NCBI GenBank assembly: GCA_009773765.1
Contig: WTWZ01000013.1
Coordinates: forward strand, 43,431-107,430
Length of the DNA stretch: 64,000 nucleotides
Direction: 5' to 3'
DNA from: Prolixibacteraceae bacterium
Lineage (GTDB): Bacteria; Bacteroidota; Bacteroidia; Bacteroidales; Prolixibacteraceae
In this document: positions 1 through 9,372 of the stretch, one piece after another
How the letters are laid out: every line of letters starts with the position of its first letter
Position numbering within the stretch: the first letter of the stretch is position 1
Program-made: the position numbers and the translations under genes
The notes under the pieces: generated by a model
Seen by the model: the letters and a program-made list of their open reading frames with translations, nothing else
Told to the model about the DNA's origin: nothing
The model's database searches: none

Positions 1-397
1 TGAAGATAATCTGGTCGTGCAATTTTACCTGTTCTGCAAAAATGGTTTTATCTTTTAACGACGACAGGGAATGCGAGTACGTTTCAGTTAAAAACTCGAT
101 ACAACCTGTTTTTACCAGTTTCTGAAACGATTCGATTACCTCGGGCGCGTAAAGTTCGAATTGTTCGAGCGCCAGCCCCGAAATTGAAAATGAGACTTTA
201 AACTTATCTTTTAGACGTGTGGTTAGTTTTAATAATAATTTGTTGGTTATCAGGTAGCTTTTCTGTGCAATATTGCGCATTATCGATTCGTTGGTGTAAT
301 CGTCGTAATAATAATGGTCGTTCCCGATATCGAAAAAACGGTATCGCCGGTGCCTGAACGGCTGATGTATCTGAAAAAACAAGCAAACTGTTTTCAT
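1..397 (-). CDS. GH57 alpha-amylase family protein, N-terminal part
   Basis: Runs off the left edge of the window; only the first 132 codons are present. The ATG at 397 gives MKTVCLFFQIHQPFRHRRYR, followed by FFDIGNDHYYYDDYTNES. The IHQPF and RRYRFFDIG strings are typical of Bacteroidota GH57 alpha-amylases, where the HQP motif is the first conserved region of the catalytic (beta/alpha)7 barrel. There is no signal peptide, so it is expected to act on alpha-glucan in the cytoplasm. The start lies 18 bases after the stop of the GT4 gene, so it belongs to the same glycogen operon. The catalytic Glu and Asp lie outside the window and cannot be checked. Confidence 0.85.
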   Translation of the reverse strand, partial: MKTVCLFFQIHQPFRHRRYRFFDIGNDHYYYDDYTNESIMRNIAQKSYLITNKLLLKLTTRLKDKFKVSFSISGLALEQFELYAPEVIESFQKLVKTGCIEFLTETYSHSLSSLKDKTIFAEQVKLHDQIIF

Positions 398-414
398 AGC
401 TCTGTATTACTGGA

Positions 415-1707
415 TTAAGTTTGTAACACCGATTTGTAAACATCTGTTACAGCGCTTGCCGAATTAACCCATTCCAAATTTTCCACTTCCTGTTTTCCTT
501 CATGTTTAAAATGTTTTGCCAGCGATTTGTAGTTTAATATTCCATAAATTGAATCGGCCATGGCATAAGTATCCCAAAAGTCGATTTTTATTGCATTTTC
601 AATAATTTCGGCAACGCCCGATTGATTAGAAATGATAACAGGCACATTAAACTGCATTGCCTCGAGCGGCACAATACCAAAAGGTTCAGAAACAGAGGGC
701 ATTACAAAAACATCGGTCATTCGTAACATTTGTGTGACATCGTTTCCCTTTAAAAAACCGGTAAAATGAAAATGGTCCGAAATTCCAAGTTCGGCGACCC
801 GTGCAACCATCTGGTTCATCAAATCTCCGCTTCCTGCCATTACAAACCGCACGTTATTCATTTTTTTAAGCACGAGTTTGGCAGCTTCAATAAAATACTC
901 GGGTCCTTTTTGCATTGTAATACGCCCAAGGAAAGTGACAATTTTCTCGTTTACGCCTTTCGCCAATCCCTTGTCCTTTACTTCGTTTACAGGATCAACG
1001 GCATTATAAACCACAGTGATTTTACCGGGTGGGATTCCGTATTTTTCGACAATAATATTTTTTGTGAGGCTGCTGACTGCAATAATTCTGTCGGCCATCT
1101 CCATTCCTTCGCGCTCGATGGCATACACTTTTGGATTGACGTTGCCCCCGCTCCTGTCGAATTCGGTGGCATGAACATGCACAACCAATGGTTTTCCCGA
1201 TTTTCTTTTGGCTGCAATTCCTGCCGGAAAAGTAAGCCAGTCGTGCGCGTGAACAATATCGAACTGGTTGTCGCGGGCAATAATTTCGGCAACCAGGGCA
1301 TAATTCCTGATTTCATGCAATAAACCGGGGCCATATTTGCCCGAGAATTCAATTTTATATCCGTTGTTGGTTTGAACAAAACGCGTTTTTTTCGAATATT
1401 TGCGGCTTTTCAGAGTCCAAAACTCCTCTTCCCCAACATAAGGGATCAGTTTTGATTCTACTTCGTAGTAATCTATTTTTTGCTGAACATCGTCAAACTG
1501 GATTTCTTTATGGGCAATGGGGACATTATTTGCGCCAATTAACTGAACTGCTGATTGTTCCTCATCTCCAAAAATTTTTGGGACTACAAAAATTACCCCA
1601 ATCCGGTTTAATTTTGCCAGTCCTTTAGTTAATCCGAAACATGCGGTACCAAGTCCGCCGGAAATATGTGGCGGAAATTCCCACCCAAACATCAGTACTT
1701 TCATCAT
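415..1707 (-). CDS. GT4-family glycosyltransferase of the alpha-glucan operon
   Basis: A cytoplasmic retaining glycosyltransferase of about 430 residues with two Rossmann (GT-B) domains. The N-terminus FGWEFPPHISGGLGTACFGL carries the GGLG nucleotide-sugar loop of glycogen-synthase-like enzymes. Further along are VHAHDWLTFPAG and the C-terminal SVSEPFGIVPLEAM, the E-x7-E motif of GT4/GT5 enzymes. A longer reading frame exists upstream, but it overlaps the end of the debranching-enzyme gene; the MMKV start at 1707 leaves an 11-base gap and fits the family. It sits between debranching enzyme and GH57 amylase, a common Bacteroidota arrangement, so a role in alpha-1,4-glucan synthesis or remodelling is likely. 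The exact donor is not shown by the sequence. Confidence 0.85.
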   Translation of the reverse strand: MMKVLMFGWEFPPHISGGLGTACFGLTKGLAKLNRIGVIFVVPKIFGDEEQSAVQLIGANNVPIAHKEIQFDDVQQKIDYYEVESKLIPYVGEEEFWTLKSRKYSKKTRFVQTNNGYKIEFSGKYGPGLLHEIRNYALVAEIIARDNQFDIVHAHDWLTFPAGIAAKRKSGKPLVVHVHATEFDRSGGNVNPKVYAIEREGMEMADRIIAVSSLTKNIIVEKYGIPPGKITVVYNAVDPVNEVKDKGLAKGVNEKIVTFLGRITMQKGPEYFIEAAKLVLKKMNNVRFVMAGSGDLMNQMVARVAELGISDHFHFTGFLKGNDVTQMLRMTDVFVMPSVSEPFGIVPLEAMQFNVPVIISNQSGVAEIIENAIKIDFWDTYAMADSIYGILNYKSLAKHFKHEGKQEVENLEWVNSASAVTDVYKSVLQT

Positions 1708-1717
1708 CCGGTTTTTT

Positions 1718-3664
1718 TTATTCTTTATAATTCTGGACCAGGTGGGTTGCATAAACCACCCCTGCCACACTCCATGCCTGCGAAATTGCACCATTTGCGC
1801 TGTGGGGCGGGTTTCCGTTGTACATTTCCGATATTGAACCGATACAGTGTTCGGTTAAATCATCTTCAAAGTCTTCCATAATTTGTTTTACAAAAGGAAG
1901 ACCCCCTTTTTTATGGATTTTTAAATAGGCTTCAACAAAAAACTGTATCAACCAGGGCCAGGCTGCCCCCTGGTGAATGGCAATTTCGCGCCCGCTTGGG
2001 TTACCTTCAACAGAGCCTTTGTAGCGAAGATTGTCGGGAGAAAGGGTACGCAATCCGCGTTTTGTTAGTAATTTGCGTTTGGCTATGCTTAAAACCGATT
2101 TTTGTTGTTCGATGGTTAACGGGGAATAATCCATAGCAACAGCAATTACCATATTCGGGCGGACCGACCAATCGGGTTTCCGGTCTTTTACCACATCTGC
2201 CAAATGGTCGTGCCCTTTATTCCAAAATGAGTTTACGAATGCGTCCCCAACTTTTTTAATCATTGGTTTCCACTGTTCAACGAAACTGTGTTCGCCGGCC
2301 AAACCAGCCAGTTCAACTGCAAAACAAATGGCGTTGTACCAAAGCGCGTTTATTTCAACTGGCAATCCATCGCGTTGTACCACAGGCCTTCCGTCAACCG
2401 AAGCGTTCATCCATGTAAGCGGGGTATTTTCCTTTTGGGCATAAACCAAACCTTCAGGGGTGGTTCCAACATATTTCCATGTGGAATTCCGGTAAGCATT
2501 TAAAATCTCCTGTATTGCGCCTCCATATTCCTTCCATATCTCAACCGGATGGCCATGTTTTTTGAAATACTTTATTATAGCCCAGATAAACCAAAGCGGT
2601 GCATCGGCTGAATTGAAAGTATGATTTTTTTGGTGAATGTGGTCAGGGAAAAATCCATTCTTCAGGTACTTCATGTAAGTATGAAGAACATCTTTAAAGG
2701 TTTTTATATTATTTAGCGACAGGCACAAACCTGTTAACGAAACGAATGTTTGACGGGTTATACTGTCGTACCAGGGAAAACCGGCAATAATATCGGTTTC
2801 ATCCTTTCTATGTATTACAAATTGCCCGGCGGCATTATCGAGCGAATTTAAAAACGTAATCCTCGGGGTGCGGCTGTTCTCCTCTGACGTAAAAAGTTTT
2901 TTTAACGACTCCGGATTTGCTTCAACAGTACCTGCTGAAAATATAATACTTTCCCCCTTTTTAAAAGAAATTTCGAAATAGCCCGGAACAAATAAATCTT
3001 CAAGATATTCATAACCCCGGTGTAATTCTTTAATGTATTCAATATTGTAGTACCAGTCGGGAACAGGGACAAACTCGGCTTTTTTACTGAATTGCATGAA
3101 CAGGTTGGGATATTTATCGTAAAGTTTTACACTTATACCGTTGGCCGCTTTACCAAATTTGCGGTTCACGTACATATTGGCTTTGCTTAACTGATGAACC
3201 TGACGGAATGCCAGAAAAGGCTTAAACCGCAGTTTCACAGATTCAGACGATTCAACCAATGTATAGCGTAACAATACCTTATGTTCATTTTCAACCAGCA
3301 ATTGTTCTTTTGTAAATACAGCGCTGCCAACCCAGTAAGTGATTTTTGTAATCCGGTTGAATTCGATATTTCTGATGTATTTGTGCCCTTTTGGTTCATG
3401 CGCCCCTCCCTGGTAACGATGGATTCCCAGGTTGAACTCCGACCCTTTATCAACTATTGTTTCATCAAGCGAAGAAAGAAGAACGTGTTTTTCGTCCCCG
3501 AATTTACTGATGGGGCAAATCAACAAACCATGATATTTGCGTGTGTTACAACCGCTTATTGTTGTACTGATGTAAGCCCCGGCAAGGTTCGACCTCAAAA
3601 TCTCCCTGTCCAACGAATATTCGAGGTTTATTAATTGTTCCTTGTCAAACTTTAAGTAACTCAT
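1718..3664 (-). CDS. Glycogen debranching enzyme (amylo-alpha-1,6-glucosidase)
   Basis: A protein of about 648 residues with the two-part build of bacterial amylo-alpha-1,6-glucosidases. An N-terminal beta-rich domain begins MSYLKFDKEQLINLEYSLDR and contains the conserved GCNTRKYHGLLI. The C-terminal (alpha/alpha)6-barrel contains DAPLWFIWAIIKYF, TWMNASVDGRPVVQRDGLPV and an ATHLVQNYKE tail. It removes alpha-1,6 branch stubs during glycogen breakdown in the cytoplasm. ATG codons at 3670 and 3664 are both in frame; the second gives the family's usual MSYL start. It lies in the glycogen operon, 98 bases after the GSCFA gene. No motif appears to be missing. Confidence 0.9.
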   Translation of the reverse strand: MSYLKFDKEQLINLEYSLDREILRSNLAGAYISTTISGCNTRKYHGLLICPISKFGDEKHVLLSSLDETIVDKGSEFNLGIHRYQGGAHEPKGHKYIRNIEFNRITKITYWVGSAVFTKEQLLVENEHKVLLRYTLVESSESVKLRFKPFLAFRQVHQLSKANMYVNRKFGKAANGISVKLYDKYPNLFMQFSKKAEFVPVPDWYYNIEYIKELHRGYEYLEDLFVPGYFEISFKKGESIIFSAGTVEANPESLKKLFTSEENSRTPRITFLNSLDNAAGQFVIHRKDETDIIAGFPWYDSITRQTFVSLTGLCLSLNNIKTFKDVLHTYMKYLKNGFFPDHIHQKNHTFNSADAPLWFIWAIIKYFKKHGHPVEIWKEYGGAIQEILNAYRNSTWKYVGTTPEGLVYAQKENTPLTWMNASVDGRPVVQRDGLPVEINALWYNAICFAVELAGLAGEHSFVEQWKPMIKKVGDAFVNSFWNKGHDHLADVVKDRKPDWSVRPNMVIAVAMDYSPLTIEQQKSVLSIAKRKLLTKRGLRTLSPDNLRYKGSVEGNPSGREIAIHQGAAWPWLIQFFVEAYLKIHKKGGLPFVKQIMEDFEDDLTEHCIGSISEMYNGNPPHSANGAISQAWSVAGVVYATHLVQNYKE

Positions 3665-3768
3665 AACCATTCAATCTAAAGGTGAACAAACCGGTTTTAC
3701 CGGAATGGAACCGGAGTTTATGGCCCCAAACAAATTTATGCTTTTCCCTTCAAAGAATACTGTTTCAT

Positions 3769-4770
3769 TTAACCTGTTTTTTCTGTTTTAAAATATACTT
3801 TTTCCACTGCAAAGTTTAAATATTTGTACTTTTCTTCCAATTCTGCAATTCGTTTGTTCATTTTCCACAAAAACTGGTTGTATTCAGGTGTGTTTTTATG
3901 AATTGGTATATGGCTTGCAGCCTTTACAATTTTTTGAACCCGGGCTGCAACCTGCTGACTTTCCTTGTCTATCAAAGCCAATTGAAACTTTTCCCAAATA
4001 TGTTCAACTGCCACATCGGAAATATGATTCATATCGCCGGCGTAAAAACGGTAGTCGCGCAATTCGTCCATTACAATTTCGTAGGCCGGAAAGTAATCAC
4101 AATAATCATCTCCAAATTCATTTATAAGTTTGTCGATAGCCAGCAAAAGAACAGCTTTGCTCCGCTGATTTTCAATTGCCCCATCTTTCCAATGGCGAAT
4201 GGGGCTTACCGTGAAAACAACTTTCAGCGATGGGTTTATTTTATTCATTTCGATTAGCAGTTCGCGGTAATCGTCAAAAATTTCATCCACATCCAATCGT
4301 GCCCTTTCAAATTGGGTGGCGGGCATTTTATGACAGTTGGAAACGGGCTGGTCTGTTTTTTTAAATTTATAAACCCATGCTGTCCCAAACGTGATGAACA
4401 GGAAACCAGCTTCTTTTAGGAATTTTGCAGAGGATTTTATTCTGCTGTTGATTTGTTCCAGCGCTTCATTTTCATCGGCTGAAGAAAACCGGCCATGATG
4501 AGAAAAACTGTGCCACAAACCATCGGCAAAAATTAAATCTTCAGACTTGAATACTTTTTGCTGAAGTAAAATCCGCAGTCCGTTTGAAACTGAAAACGGG
4601 TTGTACAAAATCCCAAACGGATTGATGTCCACAACATATTTCAGTGTTTTCATTCGGGTCCCGATATTTTCGGTAAAACACGACCCCATGAAAATAATCT
4701 TTTGAGAATACCCGGTTTGCCACCTGTATTTTGGAACTTCAACCAACGTTTGAAATTTCGAGACGCTCAT
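3769..4770 (-). CDS. GSCFA domain protein
   Basis: A 333-residue protein named for the motif it contains: IIFMGSCFTENIGTRM near residues 25-40. The GSCFA family resembles GDSL/SGNH hydrolases, with Ser of GSCF as the likely nucleophile and the C-terminal GDMNHISDVAVEHIW as the likely Asp-His element. Its substrate is unknown. The gene starts 3 bases after the branching-enzyme stop and precedes the debranching-enzyme gene, so it is probably co-transcribed with glycogen metabolism genes. Whether it acts on an acylated glucan or simply rides in the operon is not visible here. There is no signal peptide. Confidence 0.85.
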   Translation of the reverse strand: MSVSKFQTLVEVPKYRWQTGYSQKIIFMGSCFTENIGTRMKTLKYVVDINPFGILYNPFSVSNGLRILLQQKVFKSEDLIFADGLWHSFSHHGRFSSADENEALEQINSRIKSSAKFLKEAGFLFITFGTAWVYKFKKTDQPVSNCHKMPATQFERARLDVDEIFDDYRELLIEMNKINPSLKVVFTVSPIRHWKDGAIENQRSKAVLLLAIDKLINEFGDDYCDYFPAYEIVMDELRDYRFYAGDMNHISDVAVEHIWEKFQLALIDKESQQVAARVQKIVKAASHIPIHKNTPEYNQFLWKMNKRIAELEEKYKYLNFAVEKVYFKTEKTG

Positions 4771-4773
4771 TTC

Positions 4774-6792
4774 TCACTTCACTTTTGGAATGTCAATTTT
4801 CTTTAATACCAGTGCAGTACGCGCGGGCAAATACAATTTTAAATAATGCTGGCTGTTTATTCCGGCAATCGGGTGAGTATAATAACTTATTTCTTCGTCA
4901 ACCAAATCGTTTCCACCAAAACGACCATTATCGGTATTCAGCATTATTTTATATTTTCCAGGGCCAAGCGGGATTCCGTAATCGGTAAATGATTGTGATG
5001 GATTGAAATTGAATACAAAAAGAAATAATCCGCGATGGTAAGCAAGCACATTGTCGGGTTTGTTTTCCATTACAAAATCAACCGTCGGGATGGTCAGCAA
5101 TTTATTCTCGCCAATCAGTTGAATCATCTCTTTATCAAAATCATACAGCCAGTGATATTTTAATTCGGGCTTTTCAGCAATACTCCAAAGGCGGCGGCAA
5201 TATTTATATGACCAGCCGTTACCGGCACGCGGAAAATCAATCCACTCGGGATGTCCAAACTCATTTCCCATAAAATTCAGATATGCGCCGCCGGCTGTAG
5301 AAGCCGTTGCCAGCCGGATCATTTTATGCAATGCTATTCCGCGATCAACAATCATATTTGGTTGATCTTTCCGCATACTGAAATACATCTCCTTGTCGAT
5401 GAGGCGAAAAATTATGGTTTTGTCGCCAACCAGCGCCTGATCATGCGATTCGGCGTAACTTACCACCTTTTCGTCTAACCGTTTCGAGGTAAGCTGGTGA
5501 AAAATTTCGCCAACATCCCATTCATCGTCCGATTTTTCTTTAATGGTTTTTATCCAGAAATCGGGTACTCCCATTGCCATGCGGTAATCAAATCCCAAAC
5601 CTCCATCTTCCAGCGGGACAGCCAGCCCGGGCATTCCGCTCATATCTTCGGCTATTGAAACCGCAGTTGGTTTCACCTGTTTAATCAGTTTGTTTGCCAT
5701 CCTGAAATAGGTGGTAGCTTCGTGATCGACATTCGGACTGAAATAATCGTTGTAGCTTGTAAATGCTTTGCCTAAACCGTGGTCGAAATACAGCATACTG
5801 GTAACGCCGTCGAACCTGAAACCGTCGAATTTGTATTCTTCGAGCCAGTATTTTATGTTGGAAAGTAAAAAATGAAGTACTTCGTTTTTTCCGTAATTAA
5901 AACAGTACGAATCCCAGGCAGGATGTTCGCCTTTAGGGCCTTCATGAAAAAACTGGAAACGTGTCCCGTCATAATTCCCCAATCCTTCGTTTTCGTTTTT
6001 TACGGCGTGCGAGTGAACCAAATCGATTACAACCGCCAATCCCAAACCGTGTGCTTCGTCAATTAACTGTTTTAATTCGTCGGGCGTTCCAAATCTTGAT
6101 GATGCTGCGAAAAAACTGGAAACGTGGTAACCAAAACTCCCGTAATACGGATGCTCTGGAATGGCCATTAACTGAATGGTGTTGTAACCGTTTGCTTTTA
6201 TGCGGGGCAGCATTTCTTCCCGAAATTCGGTATAAGTGTGTACCCTTTCTTCTTCACCGGCCATACCGATGTGCGCTTCGTAAATCAGCAAGGGTTCATT
6301 GTTTCGCTGAAAATCCGGATGTTTCCATTGGTATGGATTTTCGGGCGACCAAACCTGCGCATTAAAAATATGGGTTGTTGAATCCTGCACCACTCGTGTT
6401 GCCCATGCAGGGATACGTTTACCGAAATTGATGGCCCAGTGAACTGAAAGTGCGTACAAATCGCCATGACGGAGTGCGGATTCAGCAAGTTGCAACTCCC
6501 AGACTCCGTTGTCTAAACGCCTGAACTCGTATTCCCTTTTTTCCTGCCAGTCGTTAAAAGTACCCGTCAGGTAAATATGGGTTGCATTTGGCAACCATTC
6601 GCGAATAACCCAGCCCGACTGGGTTTTATGCAATCCAAAATAAAGATGCCCCGTTGCAAAATCAGAAAGTTTTTTCCCGCCGGTAAGTTCCTTTTCTTTT
6701 GTATCAGCTTCTTCTATCCTGTTCGTAATAATTTCAGCAAAGGGTTTTAACCATGGATCATCTTTCACCAACTTTGGAATATTCCTGTTCAT
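4774..6792 (-). CDS. glgB: 1,4-alpha-glucan branching enzyme (GH13)
   Basis: A 672-residue GH13 enzyme that makes alpha-1,6 branches in glycogen. The order is an N-terminal CBM48 (GWVIREWLPNATHIYLTG), the catalytic barrel with VVIDLVHSHAVKNE, DGFRFDGVTSMLYFDHG (nucleophile Asp), SIAEDMSGMPG (acid/base Glu) and AESHDQALVGDKT, then a C-terminal beta domain. The sequence is closer to the eukaryote-like GH13_8 branching enzymes than to E. coli GlgB, as is usual in Bacteroidota. It is the first gene of the minus-strand glycogen operon. The 125 bases upstream contain a weak promoter-like TACCTTTA. Confidence 0.93.
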   Translation of the reverse strand: MNRNIPKLVKDDPWLKPFAEIITNRIEEADTKEKELTGGKKLSDFATGHLYFGLHKTQSGWVIREWLPNATHIYLTGTFNDWQEKREYEFRRLDNGVWELQLAESALRHGDLYALSVHWAINFGKRIPAWATRVVQDSTTHIFNAQVWSPENPYQWKHPDFQRNNEPLLIYEAHIGMAGEEERVHTYTEFREEMLPRIKANGYNTIQLMAIPEHPYYGSFGYHVSSFFAASSRFGTPDELKQLIDEAHGLGLAVVIDLVHSHAVKNENEGLGNYDGTRFQFFHEGPKGEHPAWDSYCFNYGKNEVLHFLLSNIKYWLEEYKFDGFRFDGVTSMLYFDHGLGKAFTSYNDYFSPNVDHEATTYFRMANKLIKQVKPTAVSIAEDMSGMPGLAVPLEDGGLGFDYRMAMGVPDFWIKTIKEKSDDEWDVGEIFHQLTSKRLDEKVVSYAESHDQALVGDKTIIFRLIDKEMYFSMRKDQPNMIVDRGIALHKMIRLATASTAGGAYLNFMGNEFGHPEWIDFPRAGNGWSYKYCRRLWSIAEKPELKYHWLYDFDKEMIQLIGENKLLTIPTVDFVMENKPDNVLAYHRGLFLFVFNFNPSQSFTDYGIPLGPGKYKIMLNTDNGRFGGNDLVDEEISYYTHPIAGINSQHYLKLYLPARTALVLKKIDIPKVK

Positions 6793-6917
6793 ATTGTTTT
6801 TTTATAAAGGTAACTAATCAGGCACGAACAATGTTGTGAATGTAAAAAAAAAGAGTGGAAATAAATTTAATTGGTTATCGGGATGAACATTGAAATATTG
6901 AACCGACAGGAAAAAAT

Positions 6918-7913
6918 TCAGTAAACCAGTTCAATATTATCAACCCAAAAAACTGATTCAGTTGACCCTGTGTATTGTAAGCCTTCATAGCTTGATGTGA
7001 AATACATTATTAAATGCGTGGGTATTTCGCCCGGTTTGCCCCAGCCTGTTTCAACCAGCGGCACCAGCGCACCTTTCGAGTTTTTTACATAAACTTTCCC
7101 AACTGTTGGAATTAAACCCATAGTTTTAGGGTCGTACTGAGGCAGATTTGTGGCATCGCCATAATACACCGGAAAAGTAGCATTGTTTACCCACTGGTTT
7201 ACTGTGCCGGTAAAAAACTGGCGGTTACCGCCAATCCGGGTGGCAAAAACATTCCCGTCCCTGTCTTCCCGGCGTTTTTGTAAAATAATAGAGAAATCTG
7301 CACGGTCTTCCCCTGCAATCGGTTTTACACTATTGGTTGCCACAATCCTGTTTTTCCCAATATGGTATTTATAATCGAATTTCACAGCTTTTGGCATCCC
7401 GGTAAACGGTATTCCCTGGTTAGCATTTTTTTCCGGATCTTTCATTCCTTGTACAGGTTCGGCAGTTTCGCCCAAAAACAGGGTGCCGGCAAGTAAAACT
7501 TCCACTTCGAAACCGGCAATATTATCCTTCCTGATTTTTGTTTCGAGGCGTGCACAGTAACCATCGCCCCTTTTCTCGGGAATCACGCGTGCATTGCCCA
7601 CATCGAGCACCATTTTGGCGTAAACATTGGTCGTTCCCCAGGGCGATGTGTTGTCTTTCAGTTTTAAATCAGTAAAATCTGATTGGGAACTTACCTTTCC
7701 TACACCATATAATTCGATTGTTTTGCCTGAAAGCAAGGATGATTCCTTTAATTTCCGGGAATACCAGTTATCGAGCGATGAGTACTTGAGTTGTCCGTTT
7801 CCATCGGTATAATTTACCGGCGGTTTTTGTGCATAAATATTACCAAGGAAGATTATTAAAATCAAAACTGCCAGAGTAACTTTTTGTAATCTAAAGTGTC
7901 GGGAAGAATTCAT
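6918..7913 (-). CDS. Secreted PCMD-like putative glycan protein
   Basis: A secreted protein of about 331 residues. The start at 7913 gives a short basic n-region and hydrophobic core ending GNIYAQ, a good signal peptide; an in-frame ATG at 7940 is the alternative and follows the -7 box by only 17 bases. The mature protein has strings I associate with the PCMD (putative carbohydrate metabolism) domain of Bacteroidota: SPWGTTNVYAKM, KRGDGYCARLETKI, GIPFTGMPKAVKFDYKY. Such proteins are thought to bind or process glycans at the cell surface, but no catalytic residue is evident. It is a single gene next to the glycogen operon. The family assignment is from memory of motif style only. Confidence 0.6.
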   Translation of the reverse strand: MNSSRHFRLQKVTLAVLILIIFLGNIYAQKPPVNYTDGNGQLKYSSLDNWYSRKLKESSLLSGKTIELYGVGKVSSQSDFTDLKLKDNTSPWGTTNVYAKMVLDVGNARVIPEKRGDGYCARLETKIRKDNIAGFEVEVLLAGTLFLGETAEPVQGMKDPEKNANQGIPFTGMPKAVKFDYKYHIGKNRIVATNSVKPIAGEDRADFSIILQKRREDRDGNVFATRIGGNRQFFTGTVNQWVNNATFPVYYGDATNLPQYDPKTMGLIPTVGKVYVKNSKGALVPLVETGWGKPGEIPTHLIMYFTSSYEGLQYTGSTESVFWVDNIELVY

Positions 7914-7957
7914 AAAACTATCTTTCTTATTGTGAATCATTTTGTTTTTTCAAACTT

Positions 7958-7965
7958 CAAATTTA
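7958..7965 (-). promoter_or_regulatory. Bacteroidota -7 box of the PCMD-like gene
   Basis: Read on the minus strand this is TAAATTTG, a full match to the Bacteroidota TAnnTTTG -7 element. It lies about 45 bases before the preferred start at 7913. No transcription start is proven. Confidence 0.4.
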
Positions 7966-8129
7966 GTTGAATATTCTTTTATTGAAAATGAAAAGAAAAA
8001 GCTGATTTCAATCCACAAACAAATGCCGCCGGACAGGTGTGCAAAAACCGTACATGTTCCGGGTAAAAGTTTAACAAGCAGAAAACTATTTATCTTCGCT
8101 TGTGTTATTTTAAAATTCGAAATCAGAAC

Positions 8130-9362
8130 ATGAAAAAAACCGGATTTACAACTACTTCCCTAAACGTTGCTTACGCGAAACCTGACCCGCACAACAGCCT
8201 GCAAATGCCTTTGTATGAAACCGTGGCTTTCGAATTTGATTCGGCCGAAAAAATGGAAGCCAATTTTAAGGGCGAATATATTGCCCATGTTTACTCGCGC
8301 ACTTCGAGCCCCACGGTTGAATATTTCGAACTGAAACTAAAGGCGCTAACCGGAAGCTACGCAGTTTTGGCGGTAAGTTCGGGAATGGCGGCTATTGCCG
8401 GTTCAATTTTAGCAATTGCCAAATCGGGCGAAAATATAATCTCGGGCAATCGGTTGTTCGGGCATACCTACGCACTTTTTCAGGACACCTTACCCGGATT
8501 GGGAATCGAAGCGCGCTTTTCGGATTTAACCGACGCAAGCGAAATCGAAAACCTGATTGACACAAAAACCCGTGCTATTTATTTCGAAACCGTTACCAAC
8601 CCTCAACTTGAAATTGCCGACATTGAAATGCTTTCGGCAGTTGCAAAAAAACACGATATCATCCTTATCGCCGACAGTACCATGACCCCGCCGAATGTTT
8701 TCTGTGCTGGAAAGTTGGGTGTAAATATCGAAGTTGTTTCAACTACCAAATACATTTCGGGCGGTGCAACTTCGTTTGGCGGCGCCATAATCGACCATGG
8801 CAATTTCGACTGGACAATAAATCCGAACCTCTCGAAATACTACGATAAGTTTGGCAAGAACGCCTTTATTGCCAAACTTCGCAAAAACATTTACCGTAAT
8901 ACCGGCGGTAGCATGACCCCGCAAACCGCCAAAATGATGATACAGGGGTTGGATATTTTGGAACTCCGGGTTGAAAAATGTTACAAAAACTGCATGGCCC
9001 TGGGCGCTTTTTTCGAATCGAACCCAAAAATAATACGTGTTGACTATCCCGGAATAAAAGCTGATTTAAGGTTTCAGCTTTCTGAAAAATATTTCAATGG
9101 AATACCGGGAACCATTATGACTTTCGACCTTGAATCGAAAGAAGCCTGTTTCGATTTTATGGACAAACTTAAAATTATACGCCGCGCCACCAACCTGAAC
9201 GACAATAAAACATTGATAATACACCCGCATTCAACCATTTATGCCGAGTTTAACGAAGTGGAAAGAAAAACTGCGGGCATCCGCGACGCAATGATGCGCC
9301 TTTCGGTTGGTATTGAAAACGTTGAGGATTTGATTTGTGATATTGAACAGGCACTGGGGTAA
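8130..9362 (+). CDS. PLP-dependent trans-sulfuration enzyme
   Basis: A 410-residue fold-type I PLP enzyme of the Cys/Met metabolism family (cystathionine gamma-synthase, O-acetylhomoserine sulfhydrylase, methionine gamma-lyase). Motifs in order are YSRTSSPTVEYFE, SSGMAAIAGSILA (PLP phosphate loop), FETVTNPQLEIADI, ADSTMTPP and VSTTKYISGGATSFGG, where Lys of TTKY is the expected PLP lysine. The C-terminal HPHSTIYAEFNEVER and MRLSVGIENVEDLI are also typical. The ATG at 8130 was chosen because the family begins close to KKTGFTTTSLN. Whether it forms or breaks the thioether cannot be decided from motifs. It stands alone, divergent from the PCMD-like gene. Confidence 0.85.
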   Translation: MKKTGFTTTSLNVAYAKPDPHNSLQMPLYETVAFEFDSAEKMEANFKGEYIAHVYSRTSSPTVEYFELKLKALTGSYAVLAVSSGMAAIAGSILAIAKSGENIISGNRLFGHTYALFQDTLPGLGIEARFSDLTDASEIENLIDTKTRAIYFETVTNPQLEIADIEMLSAVAKKHDIILIADSTMTPPNVFCAGKLGVNIEVVSTTKYISGGATSFGGAIIDHGNFDWTINPNLSKYYDKFGKNAFIAKLRKNIYRNTGGSMTPQTAKMMIQGLDILELRVEKCYKNCMALGAFFESNPKIIRVDYPGIKADLRFQLSEKYFNGIPGTIMTFDLESKEACFDFMDKLKIIRRATNLNDNKTLIIHPHSTIYAEFNEVERKTAGIRDAMMRLSVGIENVEDLICDIEQALG

Positions 9363-9372
9363 ACAGATATTA

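Noticed and set aside
766-1323. Plus-strand frame inside the GT4 gene
   Set aside because: Antisense shadow of a well-conserved enzyme; no family likeness of its own.
7980-8129. Possible SAM-type riboswitch upstream of the PLP enzyme
   Set aside because: No recognisable SAM riboswitch core or pseudoknot pattern could be drawn by eye.
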